Source of the DNA: Croceimicrobium hydrocarbonivorans
Lineage (GTDB): Bacteria > Bacteroidota > Bacteroidia > Flavobacteriales > Schleiferiaceae
Direction: 5' to 3'
Assembly: GCF_014524565.1 (NCBI RefSeq)
Contig: NZ_CP060139.1
Span: forward strand, 496,001-560,000
Length of the DNA stretch: 64,000 nt
Shown piece by piece: positions 8,473-16,971 of the stretch. The notes below the pieces were generated by a model. That model ran no database searches. It had not been told where the DNA came from and was given only the letters and a program-made list of their open reading frames with translations. Every line of letters starts with the position of its first letter. Within the stretch, counting starts at the first letter, position 1. A program made the position numbers and the translations under genes.

Positions 8473-9644
8473 TACTGCTCTTAATTATCGGCGGCTTCCA
8501 TTCTGGGCTTTCTGCCCAAGGCACGGTATTGAAAAAAAGTCAGGCACTGATCTATCAAAACCTATATGCTCAAGCATTTGCAGTGCTCGATCAAGCGGAT
8601 TCTAAGAATCAGAACAGCGACATATTTGTAGCCAAACTGCATTTGATCTTGGATTTCCACTGCTATACAAAGGACTATCTTCATTTTGCCCTTTGCGATT
8701 TACACAGTGGCGAAAAAATGGATTCCTTACGAAGCATTCCTAAAGAAGATGGACTCATCTATTTCAAAGCCGACTCTATTGGGAAGGAACTATTGATCAA
8801 AGAACCCGGCAATATGCAGCTGCATTTAGCCATGGGCTATTTCTATCAGAAATTATTGGAGGCCAATCAAAAGGACTATATGCCAAGCTCCGCGGCACAA
8901 AGCCGCATGCAAATGCACTATGAATTGGCCGATCGGCAAGGCAGCCGCAATTATCAGTCGATGTACAGCCTGGGAATATTAGCCATGAAAGGCCTCGATT
9001 TTCAATCAGCCCTACCCTATTTGCAAAAGGCTATAGAACTAAAGCCCGATCATGCAGAATCGCAGGCAAACCTGGCCTATGCCCTATTGCAATTAAACAG
9101 ACAGGAAGAAGCACGCCTGCATGCCGACCTGGCCCAGAAATATTTCGAGGATCCAATATTAAAGGCCGAAGCTGCCTCCATGATGGCACTCTCTTTTTTA
9201 CAATCGGGAAAAGACAGCTTAGCCCTCAACTATTTCCGACAGGCTTATGCCACCAATCCGGATGAAATGCTCAGTCTTCGGAATATCTTACAATTGGAGA
9301 GAAAACTGGATAGCAACAGTTTTAAGCAAAGCCGATTCATTTATTTCAAAAAGGAGCCAAAAAGTACCACTACCTTCAAAGACTTATACAGTCTACATCC
9401 CAGTTTAAAGGAGAAAAAAGCCTTGCTCGCTTTCTATCAAGAACAATTAAAAACTGAGCAGGAGCCCGTAGTCCTGGCGAATTTACACCTCTTTAGTGCA
9501 GTACTTTTAAAGGACTTTGAAGAGGCAGACGCCATGCAGAAGGAACTGGCTTTGGCTCGCGAAATTTACCTTGAGGAATACCCTCCCGAGCATGATATTT
9601 TCGTTTTCATGCGTAGCTATTTCAGCCCTAAAAATTCCCAATGA
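8454..9644 (+). CDS. Exported TPR-repeat protein
   Basis: 396 residues with a signal peptide (cleavage near GLSAQGT) followed by helical repeats. The clearest TPR units are about residues 172-240, including ALPYLQKAIELKPDHAESQANL with the usual A/G/Y/P pattern, and NYFRQAYATNPDEM further on. TPR domains mount protein-protein contacts, so this could be a periplasmic scaffold for the operon's enzymes. It ends in an ATGA overlap with the next gene. No enzymatic motif is visible. Confidence 0.75.
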   Translation: MRQSTLILLLIIGGFHSGLSAQGTVLKKSQALIYQNLYAQAFAVLDQADSKNQNSDIFVAKLHLILDFHCYTKDYLHFALCDLHSGEKMDSLRSIPKEDGLIYFKADSIGKELLIKEPGNMQLHLAMGYFYQKLLEANQKDYMPSSAAQSRMQMHYELADRQGSRNYQSMYSLGILAMKGLDFQSALPYLQKAIELKPDHAESQANLAYALLQLNRQEEARLHADLAQKYFEDPILKAEAASMMALSFLQSGKDSLALNYFRQAYATNPDEMLSLRNILQLERKLDSNSFKQSRFIYFKKEPKSTTTFKDLYSLHPSLKEKKALLAFYQEQLKTEQEPVVLANLHLFSAVLLKDFEEADAMQKELALAREIYLEEYPPEHDIFVFMRSYFSPKNSQ

Positions 9645-10108
9645 AAAGTAGATTAGCCTTGGCTAAGATGGAGGACCTCCCGGCCATGAAAAGTTTATTT
9701 GAGGCCAGTATTCGCCAAACCTGCAACCAAGACTACAGTCCTGAAGAAATTGAGGCTTGGCTTTTAAGCTTAAAGAACAAGCAACGCTGGGAGGAGCTTA
9801 TCCAAAACCAAATAGTTTGGCTGGCTCTAGTCGAAGCTGATTTAGCCGGTTTTTGCAGTTTAAAAGATGGACATTATTTGGACTTCCTTTATGTATTACC
9901 CGATCATCAAGGATTAGGCATTGCCAAGCAATTAGTTGCTGCTGCTATTGATGAAACCAGAAAGCTGGGGAATACTAAAATAAGCTCCGATATCAGTATC
10001 ACGGCCAGACCCTTTATGGAAGCGCAAGGATGGAAGGTAATTCGGATGAATGAAAACCCGCGGGCTGATCAGACCTTGATCAATTACCGAATGGAATTGG
10101 AGCTCTAA
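9641..10108 (+). CDS. GNAT-family N-acetyltransferase
   Basis: 155 residues with a GNAT fold: N-terminal R/A-rich strand and EIEAWLLSL helix, a central strand LDFLYVLPDHQGLGIAKQL holding the acetyl-CoA loop (pattern Q/R-x-x-G-x-G/A) and a C-terminal GWKVIRMNENPR strand. Members acetylate small amines or protein N-termini; the acceptor is unknown. It is cytoplasmic (no signal), and it is the last gene of the plus-strand operon, overlapping the TPR gene by 4 bp (ATGA). Confidence 0.8.
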   Translation: MKSRLALAKMEDLPAMKSLFEASIRQTCNQDYSPEEIEAWLLSLKNKQRWEELIQNQIVWLALVEADLAGFCSLKDGHYLDFLYVLPDHQGLGIAKQLVAAAIDETRKLGNTKISSDISITARPFMEAQGWKVIRMNENPRADQTLINYRMELEL

Positions 10109-10130
10109 GCTCAGATTAAAAGCATAAAAA

Positions 10131-10160
10131 AAGCCCCGGCTCAATGAAGAACCGGGACTT
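10131..10160 (-). terminator. Intrinsic terminator of the giant T9SS protein gene
   Basis: A 12-bp hairpin with two wobble pairs (arms 10131-10142 and 10149-10160, 6-nt loop). On the minus strand the stem is followed by a U-run (seven A on the plus strand at about 10126-10132), so it terminates the minus-strand gene. It may also serve the convergent plus-strand operon, though the T-run there is short. Confidence 0.85.
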
Positions 10161-10181
10161 TCCCGTATTAACTATCTCTGT

Positions 10182-13100
10182 TTATTCAATAATTAAGCGG
10201 CGACTGATGCGCTTGCCTTCGCTACGGAGAATCACCATATAAACTCCCTTCGCTACAGAAGGTAAGCTGATTTGATGTTCGCTGTCGGAGCGGAGTTCAG
10301 CTTGCTCATAAATCACTTTACCAGCAAGATCAGTCACGGTAAGATCAAATGAAGATCCAGTATTTGGAAGCTCCAAATTAAACTGACCCTTGTTAGGGTT
10401 AGGATAGATTGCAATTTTAGAGTTTAACATCTCCTCTTCCAAAGAAATCCCCTGAACTACTACTGCTACAGTAGTATCATCAGTAGCACCACAACGGTCG
10501 GTAACCGTAAGGGTTACATTGTAAGTACCATTAGCTGCATAACTAGTATTGGTATTTACACCAGTACCTGTAGAGCCATTGTCGAAAGTCCAGTCGTAAG
10601 ACACTGCATTGGTCGATGCAGAAGCATCAAAGCTCACATCGGCACTGGTCATGGTAACATTAGTAATCTGAGCGGTGAAAGACGCCCAAATAGGACCTAC
10701 AGAATCAGTCTTAAGGGTAAATGGACCAGCATAAGCACTAGTATCAGAACCACAAGTATCAGCTACCCACACATCGAACTCGGTATTTAATGGTAAACCA
10801 GTAATATCGAATGGTGAAGTAACGATGCCTGTAAAGCTTCCCTGACCAGGTGTAAATCCACTAGGACCGTATTGGATGATAGATCCACCGCTATTAGAGG
10901 TCCAGTCTACTGATAAAGTATCACAGCCAGTTGCTGTAACATTTAAGGCAGTAGGTACCTGACATGCAACTGTAATTGCCTCGTAAACAAAATTATCTAC
11001 ATACACCTCATAGATGTCGGTGCCATGCACCAATGCAATGTTTTGCGCTGATCCAATTAAGGCAGGATCATTAAAATCATAAGTATAAGATTGATATACT
11101 CCGGCAGTAGTAGTTGTGATTGTATCTACGATTCGTAAGCTTCCGGCATCATAAGGATTGTCGAGTAATCCTACGAATAAGCTTTCAACTGTACTTTCAA
11201 AAGCTACTTCGAAAGAAATGCGATTTAAACCTGTACCTAAATCACTAAAGGTTGGACTTACTAAAATCGCTGTATCACCGGCAGTAAAATTACCATCATT
11301 TAACTCTACGGCATTTGGAGCACTAGGGGCATTGGCTACACCAAAGTCTGGTACATCCACTAATTCAATATCACTTGCCCCAGGGCCAATTACCGTCCAA
11401 CAAGGAATACCATCAAATGGATCTTGCGCAGGCGCCGAATCAAAGTTTTGACTGTAAGGCGCGGTCATAGGCAAACATTGAGTAGTAAAGCATTCTGGTC
11501 CGATAGTATCTGAGAAACCATTTGCACATTCCTCTACGATATAGAAACAATACCTGGTAGAAGGAGTGAGATTCGAGAAGATAATGGAATCAGCAGCTGT
11601 CGGATTTAAGACAGTACCATTTGCTGGAGACTGTCCTGCGGTAGTTAGAATTATATCTGTACTTAGGATTACTGCACTACCAGGAGTCCAATGCCCAACG
11701 GCGCCAGTGGTAGAAATACCATTTACAGCTAAACCTGTTGGATTAGCACAAGCACGAGGGGTACGTACTTCGAAGTTATCAATAAACCAATCGGTATCCT
11801 CAGGGTCATCAACGGTAGATCCCGCATAGAAGCCAAACTTCACATAGCCAGAATACCCGCTTAAGGGAAGGATAATGTGCTCGCCCGTGCTATCAATAGT
11901 ATCATTGGCTGTTTTCAGCCAAATAATATTGGCATCAGACCAACTTAGACCATTATCAGTGGAAATAACTAAGGCTAGGGAATCATCTGAACCAAAATAG
12001 CCTTGAGCAGTACTTGCATAATCAGTTACCGCAGCATCAAATTCAACTTGAAGGTTGGTGATAGCTGGATCCAAGTAAATACTTGGGCTGATTAACCATT
12101 CGTACTGACCATCATAAAAAATATTCACTCTTTGACTACTGCTATTGCTGGTATTATTACCATAGTCATCAGCGCCCCATGAGGATGAAGTGCTGGTAAA
12201 GTTTGTAGTACTGCTTAGTTGACCATCAGCCTCTTGCCAACCACCATTGTTAAATGAGAAGGCATCGAAATTATCGAGGAAATTGGTATTGTAAGCGGTA
12301 GTGAAAGAAATAGGTCCTACCCAATCACTTACATCACCTAATCCACAACTATCTCGAACGTAGGCCTCATAGGTTGTTCCTGCATTAAGACTAGTAGCTG
12401 TATAGGAGTTGGTGCTAACATTCACAATATTACTTGGGGCTGGGCTAAAGCCAGGAGCACCAATCGCTAAATTAAAGTTGCTGGCACCACCACCGGTCCA
12501 ATCTAAATCTACTTGGCTTAATTGACTATTAGACGCATTCAAAGCGGATGGATCAGGACAAGTGGGTGGAGTACAGAATGAGTAGGGTCCAGTCCAAACA
12601 CTTGAGTCACCAGGACCACAAATGGATCGTACTAAATATTCATAGCAGCTCAATCCGCTTAAAGTATCAACCAATAAGGTGTCTGAGCTTAGTATAACTT
12701 GAGATCCTGCGGTAGTTTGCGTTCCCTGGTAAAAACCTTGAGGGCCAAACCAAACTTGATAAGAGCTACCGTTTCCTGATACATCATCCCACTTCAAAAT
12801 ACTTTCCCAGGCAGTAGTAGCACTATCACGTAGGTTTTGTACTTGAGGACAAGGAGGTACCGCTTCAACATTGAAGTCATTAATGAATAGGTCGGGGCCA
12901 AAATCAGTAATACCTTGAATTTCGATTACCACATCATTTCCTGTATATACAGCAGGATCTAAAAGAAGAATTTCCTCAATAAAGTTACCTGCAGTAGTAC
13001 CACCAGCAGTTGGATCATCAAAAGTCGAACCCTTCAAGTTTAATATAGTATCCCAAACTCCTGATCCGTTTAAGCTTAATGCACGCACTAAAAGCTGGTC

Positions 13101-15062
13101 ATCAGGATAGAAAGAATCATAACTATGAGACCAATAGAATCGCACTTGAGCATCCTGACTAATATTAATTGGACGGGAGCTGATAACAGCCCTACCGGTA
13201 GAATTCCAATAGAAGTTAGCATAAGCGTAACGATCTGGACTAGATCCTGATGGCTCCCAATTGAAACCTGCACTTGCTGTTGAATCCCAGCAGCTTAAGG
13301 GCCAAACTTCAAAGTCCTCTATATAGGGTAAAGAAGCGGAAGTACAGGTAGTATTTGCAGCAAATGGTCCAATAGTTTGACTAAAAGAACCACCGGCACA
13401 GGTATCGGTTAGATAAAACTCATACGGAGAATTGGTGTTTAATCCAGTAGCAGTATAGAAAGTATCGGTAGTGCTAGCAAATGTTCCACTTCCGGGGCTA
13501 AATCCTGCTGGACCATATTCAATGCCAAAGCTGGTACCTTGACCTGCATCCCAATTGATAGTGATACTATCTGAATAAGCTGCAATTAGACCAAGATTTG
13601 AACTAGTGTTGCAAAGCTCCTCTTGAATGGAAAAATTATCAACTGCCCAGTACCAATCATAATAGGCGGTATAATGGAATCGAACTTGCAGATTGGCATT
13701 GGCGTAAGAAGTTAAATCGATACGTTGGTGGTTAGGATTGGACCAGGCCCCAATCGTAGAATTTTGAGATAAAACGGTTACCCAATTGGTTCCATCATAA
13801 ACTTCTACATATCCATTATCACTACTGTACCAAAGGTAGTATTGATCAAATTCTAATATTAAGCTTCCTGTAATTGCAGAAGCATCAATAACCGGAGAAA
13901 TAAGATATTCATCCATTGATGTACTACCTGCACCATCGCTATTAACAAAGGCAAATCCTGGATTTCCATCCAAATCACTACCAGAGTAGTCTGCGGTCCA
14001 GGTCCAAGTATCAGCGCTACCCGCACTATCTGCTACGGTAAAGCAACCTAAACTGCCGTTAAAGTCCTCTGAATATGGTAATGATTGTGCTAAACAGGGT
14101 AATTGCACTTTTATTGGACCAAGCCATTGACTATTACCACCACTGCAAATACGACGTAAATAAACATCGTAAAGTGCACCAGCTGTTAAACCGCTAATAC
14201 CGTACATACCAGTATTAGAGGTGTCTAAATTCTGTGCTGTTGACGTAGCTTGATTAAAACCTGCAGGTCCCCAATTGATAATTACATCATCGCCGGTAAC
14301 ACCACTCCAATAAACATCAAAACCAGCGGTTGTAATGTTATGAATAGAATCTAAAACAGGAGACGGGCAAGCTGGAGGAGTAAAGCTATAAACTTCATCT
14401 GTTACCACAGTATCTAAACTGGCATACTCGCTAGAATTTGAAACTTTTGGATTTGCAGTACCTACATCATATACGGATAAAAAGCTGCTGGCTCCTGAAA
14501 GCCCGATTGAGGCATCTGGTCCGGTGATACAAGAGTCACATTCCCAACGATAATGAAATTCAACCACATTAGTTGATTCATATAACTTTACTTGAAAGGA
14601 AACAACAGAATCGGATGCATTCCAGCTCCACTCCCAATCTCTCCATTCAAAGGTAAAAACCCGATTAGGAGCGGAACCCGTGGTTTCATATAATGCGGCA
14701 GATGTACTTGCCTTTCCATCATGATCATCCCATAATGGCGCTACTAATGGTCTTCGGGAAGAAGAGCCATTATCCAAATCATTTCCGGAGGTAGAGGCAG
14801 CACCTTTAATAAAGGAAATGAAACCATCTGAAGCAGCCGATACAGTATCGTAGCTTACACCTTCAAAGGTAAAATTGAAACCGATGGGTACATCGGCACT
14901 AGCGTTATCAGCGAGAATTGCCGATAGGGAATTTGCTGAAGGTCCTAGTTCCTGATAAGTGGAACTAGAAACCGAAAACGAATAATTAGCCGCTTGTTGC
15001 GACCAAATCAATCCAGGCGTAAAAAATAAAAAGGCCCAGACCAAACGTAGTTTGTTCTTCAT
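10182..15062 (-). CDS. Giant T9SS-secreted multidomain protein (FN3, cleaved-adhesin/MAM-like, PKD domains)
   Basis: About 1626 residues from ATG 15062, chosen because the signal peptide MKNKLRLVWAFL...WSQQ starts there; the frame continues upstream without a better start. The mature protein alternates fibronectin-III-like modules (recurring CP-x-P, WGPAGF, Y-x-V/A-Y-x-R-D-x-C-G and WVGPISF motifs) with cleaved-adhesin/MAM-like jelly-roll modules (PYIEDFE..., WAVDNFSI-type endings). Near the C-terminus comes one PKD domain (SFDASAS...YDWTFDNGS...YNVTLTVTD). The last 75 residues are a type A T9SS sorting domain (IYPNPNKGQF ... KGVYMVIL ... RLIIE). Expected fate is export through the Por machinery and surface attachment or release. 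No protease triad was seen, so adhesion or matrix binding is the likely role. Confidence 0.9.
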   Translation of the reverse strand: MKNKLRLVWAFLFFTPGLIWSQQAANYSFSVSSSTYQELGPSANSLSAILADNASADVPIGFNFTFEGVSYDTVSAASDGFISFIKGAASTSGNDLDNGSSSRRPLVAPLWDDHDGKASTSAALYETTGSAPNRVFTFEWRDWEWSWNASDSVVSFQVKLYESTNVVEFHYRWECDSCITGPDASIGLSGASSFLSVYDVGTANPKVSNSSEYASLDTVVTDEVYSFTPPACPSPVLDSIHNITTAGFDVYWSGVTGDDVIINWGPAGFNQATSTAQNLDTSNTGMYGISGLTAGALYDVYLRRICSGGNSQWLGPIKVQLPCLAQSLPYSEDFNGSLGCFTVADSAGSADTWTWTADYSGSDLDGNPGFAFVNSDGAGSTSMDEYLISPVIDASAITGSLILEFDQYYLWYSSDNGYVEVYDGTNWVTVLSQNSTIGAWSNPNHQRIDLTSYANANLQVRFHYTAYYDWYWAVDNFSIQEELCNTSSNLGLIAAYSDSITINWDAGQGTSFGIEYGPAGFSPGSGTFASTTDTFYTATGLNTNSPYEFYLTDTCAGGSFSQTIGPFAANTTCTSASLPYIEDFEVWPLSCWDSTASAGFNWEPSGSSPDRYAYANFYWNSTGRAVISSRPINISQDAQVRFYWSHSYDSFYPDDQLLVRALSLNGSGVWDTILNLKGSTFDDPTAGGTTAGNFIEEILLLDPAVYTGNDVVIEIQGITDFGPDLFINDFNVEAVPPCPQVQNLRDSATTAWESILKWDDVSGNGSSYQVWFGPQGFYQGTQTTAGSQVILSSDTLLVDTLSGLSCYEYLVRSICGPGDSSVWTGPYSFCTPPTCPDPSALNASNSQLSQVDLDWTGGGASNFNLAIGAPGFSPAPSNIVNVSTNSYTATSLNAGTTYEAYVRDSCGLGDVSDWVGPISFTTAYNTNFLDNFDAFSFNNGGWQEADGQLSSTTNFTSTSSSWGADDYGNNTSNSSSQRVNIFYDGQYEWLISPSIYLDPAITNLQVEFDAAVTDYASTAQGYFGSDDSLALVISTDNGLSWSDANIIWLKTANDTIDSTGEHIILPLSGYSGYVKFGFYAGSTVDDPEDTDWFIDNFEVRTPRACANPTGLAVNGISTTGAVGHWTPGSAVILSTDIILTTAGQSPANGTVLNPTAADSIIFSNLTPSTRYCFYIVEECANGFSDTIGPECFTTQCLPMTAPYSQNFDSAPAQDPFDGIPCWTVIGPGASDIELVDVPDFGVANAPSAPNAVELNDGNFTAGDTAILVSPTFSDLGTGLNRISFEVAFESTVESLFVGLLDNPYDAGSLRIVDTITTTTAGVYQSYTYDFNDPALIGSAQNIALVHGTDIYEVYVDNFVYEAITVACQVPTALNVTATGCDTLSVDWTSNSGGSIIQYGPSGFTPGQGSFTGIVTSPFDITGLPLNTEFDVWVADTCGSDTSAYAGPFTLKTDSVGPIWASFTAQITNVTMTSADVSFDASASTNAVSYDWTFDNGSTGTGVNTNTSYAANGTYNVTLTVTDRCGATDDTTVAVVVQGISLEEEMLNSKIAIYPNPNKGQFNLELPNTGSSFDLTVTDLAGKVIYEQAELRSDSEHQISLPSVAKGVYMVILRSEGKRISRRLIIE

Positions 15063-15570
15063 CTTAGGATTCTTGGTTAGTAAATAAGGGTTAGTAATTG
15101 GTAAACTAACACAATAAAAACCAAGGATCAAAAGGAATTAAACCGCGCTTTTTCAAGAATAACTTGAATTTGTCATTTCTTGCTCTATTGTCGATTTACC
15201 CAACCTTTTTGAATTTCACACCAACAAATCAGCATTTCAAACTCACCTTTCCTGAAATTGAGTGCCTTAGAGATTTTGCTTAATCCAAATAATTGAAGGC
15301 ATTAGAGAAATTAAAAAAGTCATTAAACACAGAAATATAACAACAATTAAAAATCGCCAATAATAAACTTCAGGTAAAAAACCCATCTAGCTTACTGATT
15401 ACTAAGCTCCTAGCCCTCCTTAACATTTAGTTTACAATGAGACGTGATGAATTACTGATATCGTAATAGGAATAAATTAAAAAAAGTGGCGATTTTCCGT
15501 AATAATTTCCGGTGCATAGGGAATCAGTTTGCTGATCAGCTCCCATTTAAGCAAGTATGAACAAAGAAAA
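15063..15570. other. AT-rich 500-bp intergenic region upstream of the T9SS gene
   Basis: No gene is supported here. It must hold the promoter of the minus-strand T9SS gene, but I find no clean TAnnTTTG box. A perfect inverted repeat, TTCAAG-5 nt-CTTGAA (15152-15168), lies about 90 nt upstream of the start and could be an operator. Weaker dyads are AGCTTA/TAAGCT (15389-15408) and the palindrome GCTGATCAGC (15531-15540). Confidence 0.5.
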
Positions 15571-15598
15571 ACCCCGACTTCCAAGTGGAAATCGGGGT
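15571..15598 (-). terminator. Intrinsic terminator of the rpsF-rpsR-rplI operon
   Basis: A 12-bp stem with one wobble (ACCCCGACTTCC / GGAAATCGGGGT, loop AAGT). On the minus strand it is followed by TTTTCTTTG. It lies 25 bp past the rplI stop codon. Confidence 0.88.
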
Positions 15599-15623
15599 CA
15601 AATATGAAGTTCGAATCTATATC

Positions 15624-16076
15624 TTAAGCTTGTTCAGCTACAACTTCGAAGTTGAATTCTACATTCACCTCACGATGCAAACGGATGTGTGCAATATAAG
15701 GACCGGTAGCCTTAACAGTACCACCTTGGATTTGAATGTATTTACGATCGATGCTATGACCATTTTTAGCCAATTCATCAGCCAGGTCTGCATTGTTCAA
15801 GGAACCGAACAATTTGTTACCCTTACCAACTTTAGCGATCATTTTGATCTCTAAGCCGTTCAGGCCTTCAGCAGTTTTCTTCGCATCTTCGATAGCCTTA
15901 GCTTCTTTGTGCATGCGCTGCTTAATGTTCTCAGCTAAAACCTTCTTTGCAGATGGAGTAGCTAATTCGGCATATCCTTGAGGAATTAGGAAATTACGAC
16001 CGTAACCGTTTTTCACAGTTACTACATCGTCTTTATAACCTAAATGCTCTACGTCTTGTTTCAGAATTACATCCAT
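15624..16076 (-). CDS. rplI: 50S ribosomal protein L9
   Basis: 150 residues, the usual length. The N-terminal domain carries the L9 signature (MDVILKQDVEHLGYKDDVV, then VKNGYGRNFLIPQGYA), followed by the long charged connecting helix (about 41-80) and the C-terminal RNA-binding domain. L9 binds domain V of 23S rRNA at the base of the L1 stalk. It is the third gene of the conserved rpsF-rpsR-rplI operon, 9 bp after rpsR, and is followed by a terminator. Confidence 0.98.
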   Translation of the reverse strand: MDVILKQDVEHLGYKDDVVTVKNGYGRNFLIPQGYAELATPSAKKVLAENIKQRMHKEAKAIEDAKKTAEGLNGLEIKMIAKVGKGNKLFGSLNNADLADELAKNGHSIDRKYIQIQGGTVKATGPYIAHIRLHREVNVEFNFEVVAEQA

Positions 16077-16085
16077 GGTTCCGGC

Positions 16086-16373
16086 TTATTTAAGGTTATC
16101 GGTAACGTATGGCAAGATGGCCAAGTGACGGGCACGCTTAATAGCGGTAGAAACTTTACGCTGATACTTCAAAGAAGTACCGGTAATACGACGAGGAAGG
16201 ATTTTACCTTGCTCATTCAAAAACTGAGCGAGGAAATCGGGATCCTTATAATCCACGTATTTGATACCGTAACGACGGAAACGACAAAACTTTTCGCGCT
16301 TGCCAGTATCAATTTTCAGGGGTTGTAAGTAACGAATTTCGGATTGGTTTGATCCGGTATCCAATTCTGCCAT
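16086..16373 (-). CDS. rpsR: 30S ribosomal protein S18
   Basis: 95 residues with the S18 core: [21 protein letters not shown], then [33 protein letters not shown]18 forms a heterodimer with S6 on the platform of the 30S subunit. It is located between rpsF (12 bp upstream) and rplI, the standard bacterial order. The N-terminal extension of about 20 residues is modest. Confidence 0.98.
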   Translation of the reverse strand: MAELDTGSNQSEIRYLQPLKIDTGKREKFCRFRRYGIKYVDYKDPDFLAQFLNEQGKILPRRITGTSLKYQRKVSTAIKRARHLAILPYVTDNLK

Positions 16374-16385
16374 GATCTAAATCTT

Positions 16386-16721
16386 TTAAGCGTTTTGCAA
16401 TTTCTGACGACGCACCTTGGCATAATCCACATGGTGCTTGTCCATTCTAACATTCAAAAAACGGATAATGCGTTCATCACGTTTCATCTCTACTTCAAGT
16501 GGAGTGATAATTTCACCCTCAGCTTGGAATTCCATCAAATGGTAGAAACCACTGCGCTTGCTCTGAATTGGATAAGCGAGTTTCTTAAGGCCCCAGTTTT
16601 CTAGGTGCAGGACCTTACCACCCTTGGCTTCAATAAAGCCTTTGAATTTTTCTACCGTTTCCCTTACCTGTTCTTCAGATAAGACGGGATGCATGATGAA
16701 AACGGATTCGTATTGATTCAT
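16386..16721 (-). CDS. rpsF: 30S ribosomal protein S6
   Basis: 111 residues beginning MNQYESVFIMHPVLSEEQV, the typical S6 N-terminal strand, with the LAYPIQSKRSGFYHLMEF and ERIIRFLNVRMDKH segments of the ferredoxin-like fold. It binds 16S rRNA with S18. First gene of the operon; a Bacteroidota -7 box lies about 50 nt upstream. Confidence 0.98.
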   Translation of the reverse strand: MNQYESVFIMHPVLSEEQVRETVEKFKGFIEAKGGKVLHLENWGLKKLAYPIQSKRSGFYHLMEFQAEGEIITPLEVEMKRDERIIRFLNVRMDKHHVDYAKVRRQKLQNA

Positions 16722-16772
16722 CTGTTAAACAATTAAAAATTAAACCTTTAAAACCTTCGTTAAAAAGGACGG

Positions 16773-16780
16773 CAAAAGTA
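16773..16780 (-). promoter_or_regulatory. Probable -7 element of the rpsF operon promoter
   Basis: Minus-strand TACTTTTG (plus strand CAAAAGTA) fits the Bacteroidota sigma-ABfr -7 consensus TAnnTTTG. It would place the transcript start about 45 nt before rpsF. No TTG is found at the expected -33 spacing, so only half of the promoter is supported. Confidence 0.4.
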
Positions 16781-16933
16781 AGGAAAAGGAGGTAAATATT
16801 AGGAACTAAGCTCAAATTAATTATAGATGCTAATTCTGCTCAGCGGAAATTGGTTTTCCCGACCCTATATAATGATGCAAATCTAAGCTCTGTCCAGCCT
16901 TGATCACAATCCGAGAAGAAATCTGAATCCAAG

Positions 16934-16965
16934 TTGCAACCAAAATCTTCAAGCTGCTATCTTTG
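16934..16965 (+). promoter_or_regulatory. Promoter of dnaX (Bacteroidota -33/-7 type)
   Basis: TTG (16934-16936), 21-nt spacer, TATCTTTG (16958-16965), a full match to the Bacteroidota promoter pattern. The ATG of dnaX is at 16972, only 6 nt past the -7 box, so the transcript would be leaderless or nearly so. This also argues against the TTG at 16963 as the start codon, since it lies inside the -7 box. Confidence 0.6.
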
Positions 16966-16971
16966 CCCCCT

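Noticed and set aside
11158-11829. Plus-strand frames at 11158-11451 and 11566-11829
   Set aside because: They are antisense shadows of the giant T9SS gene, whose domain repeats are unmistakable.
16963-16971. TTG 16963 as the start of dnaX
   Set aside because: It is within the -7 promoter box, and ATG 16972 begins the conserved N-terminus MENYIVSARKYRP.
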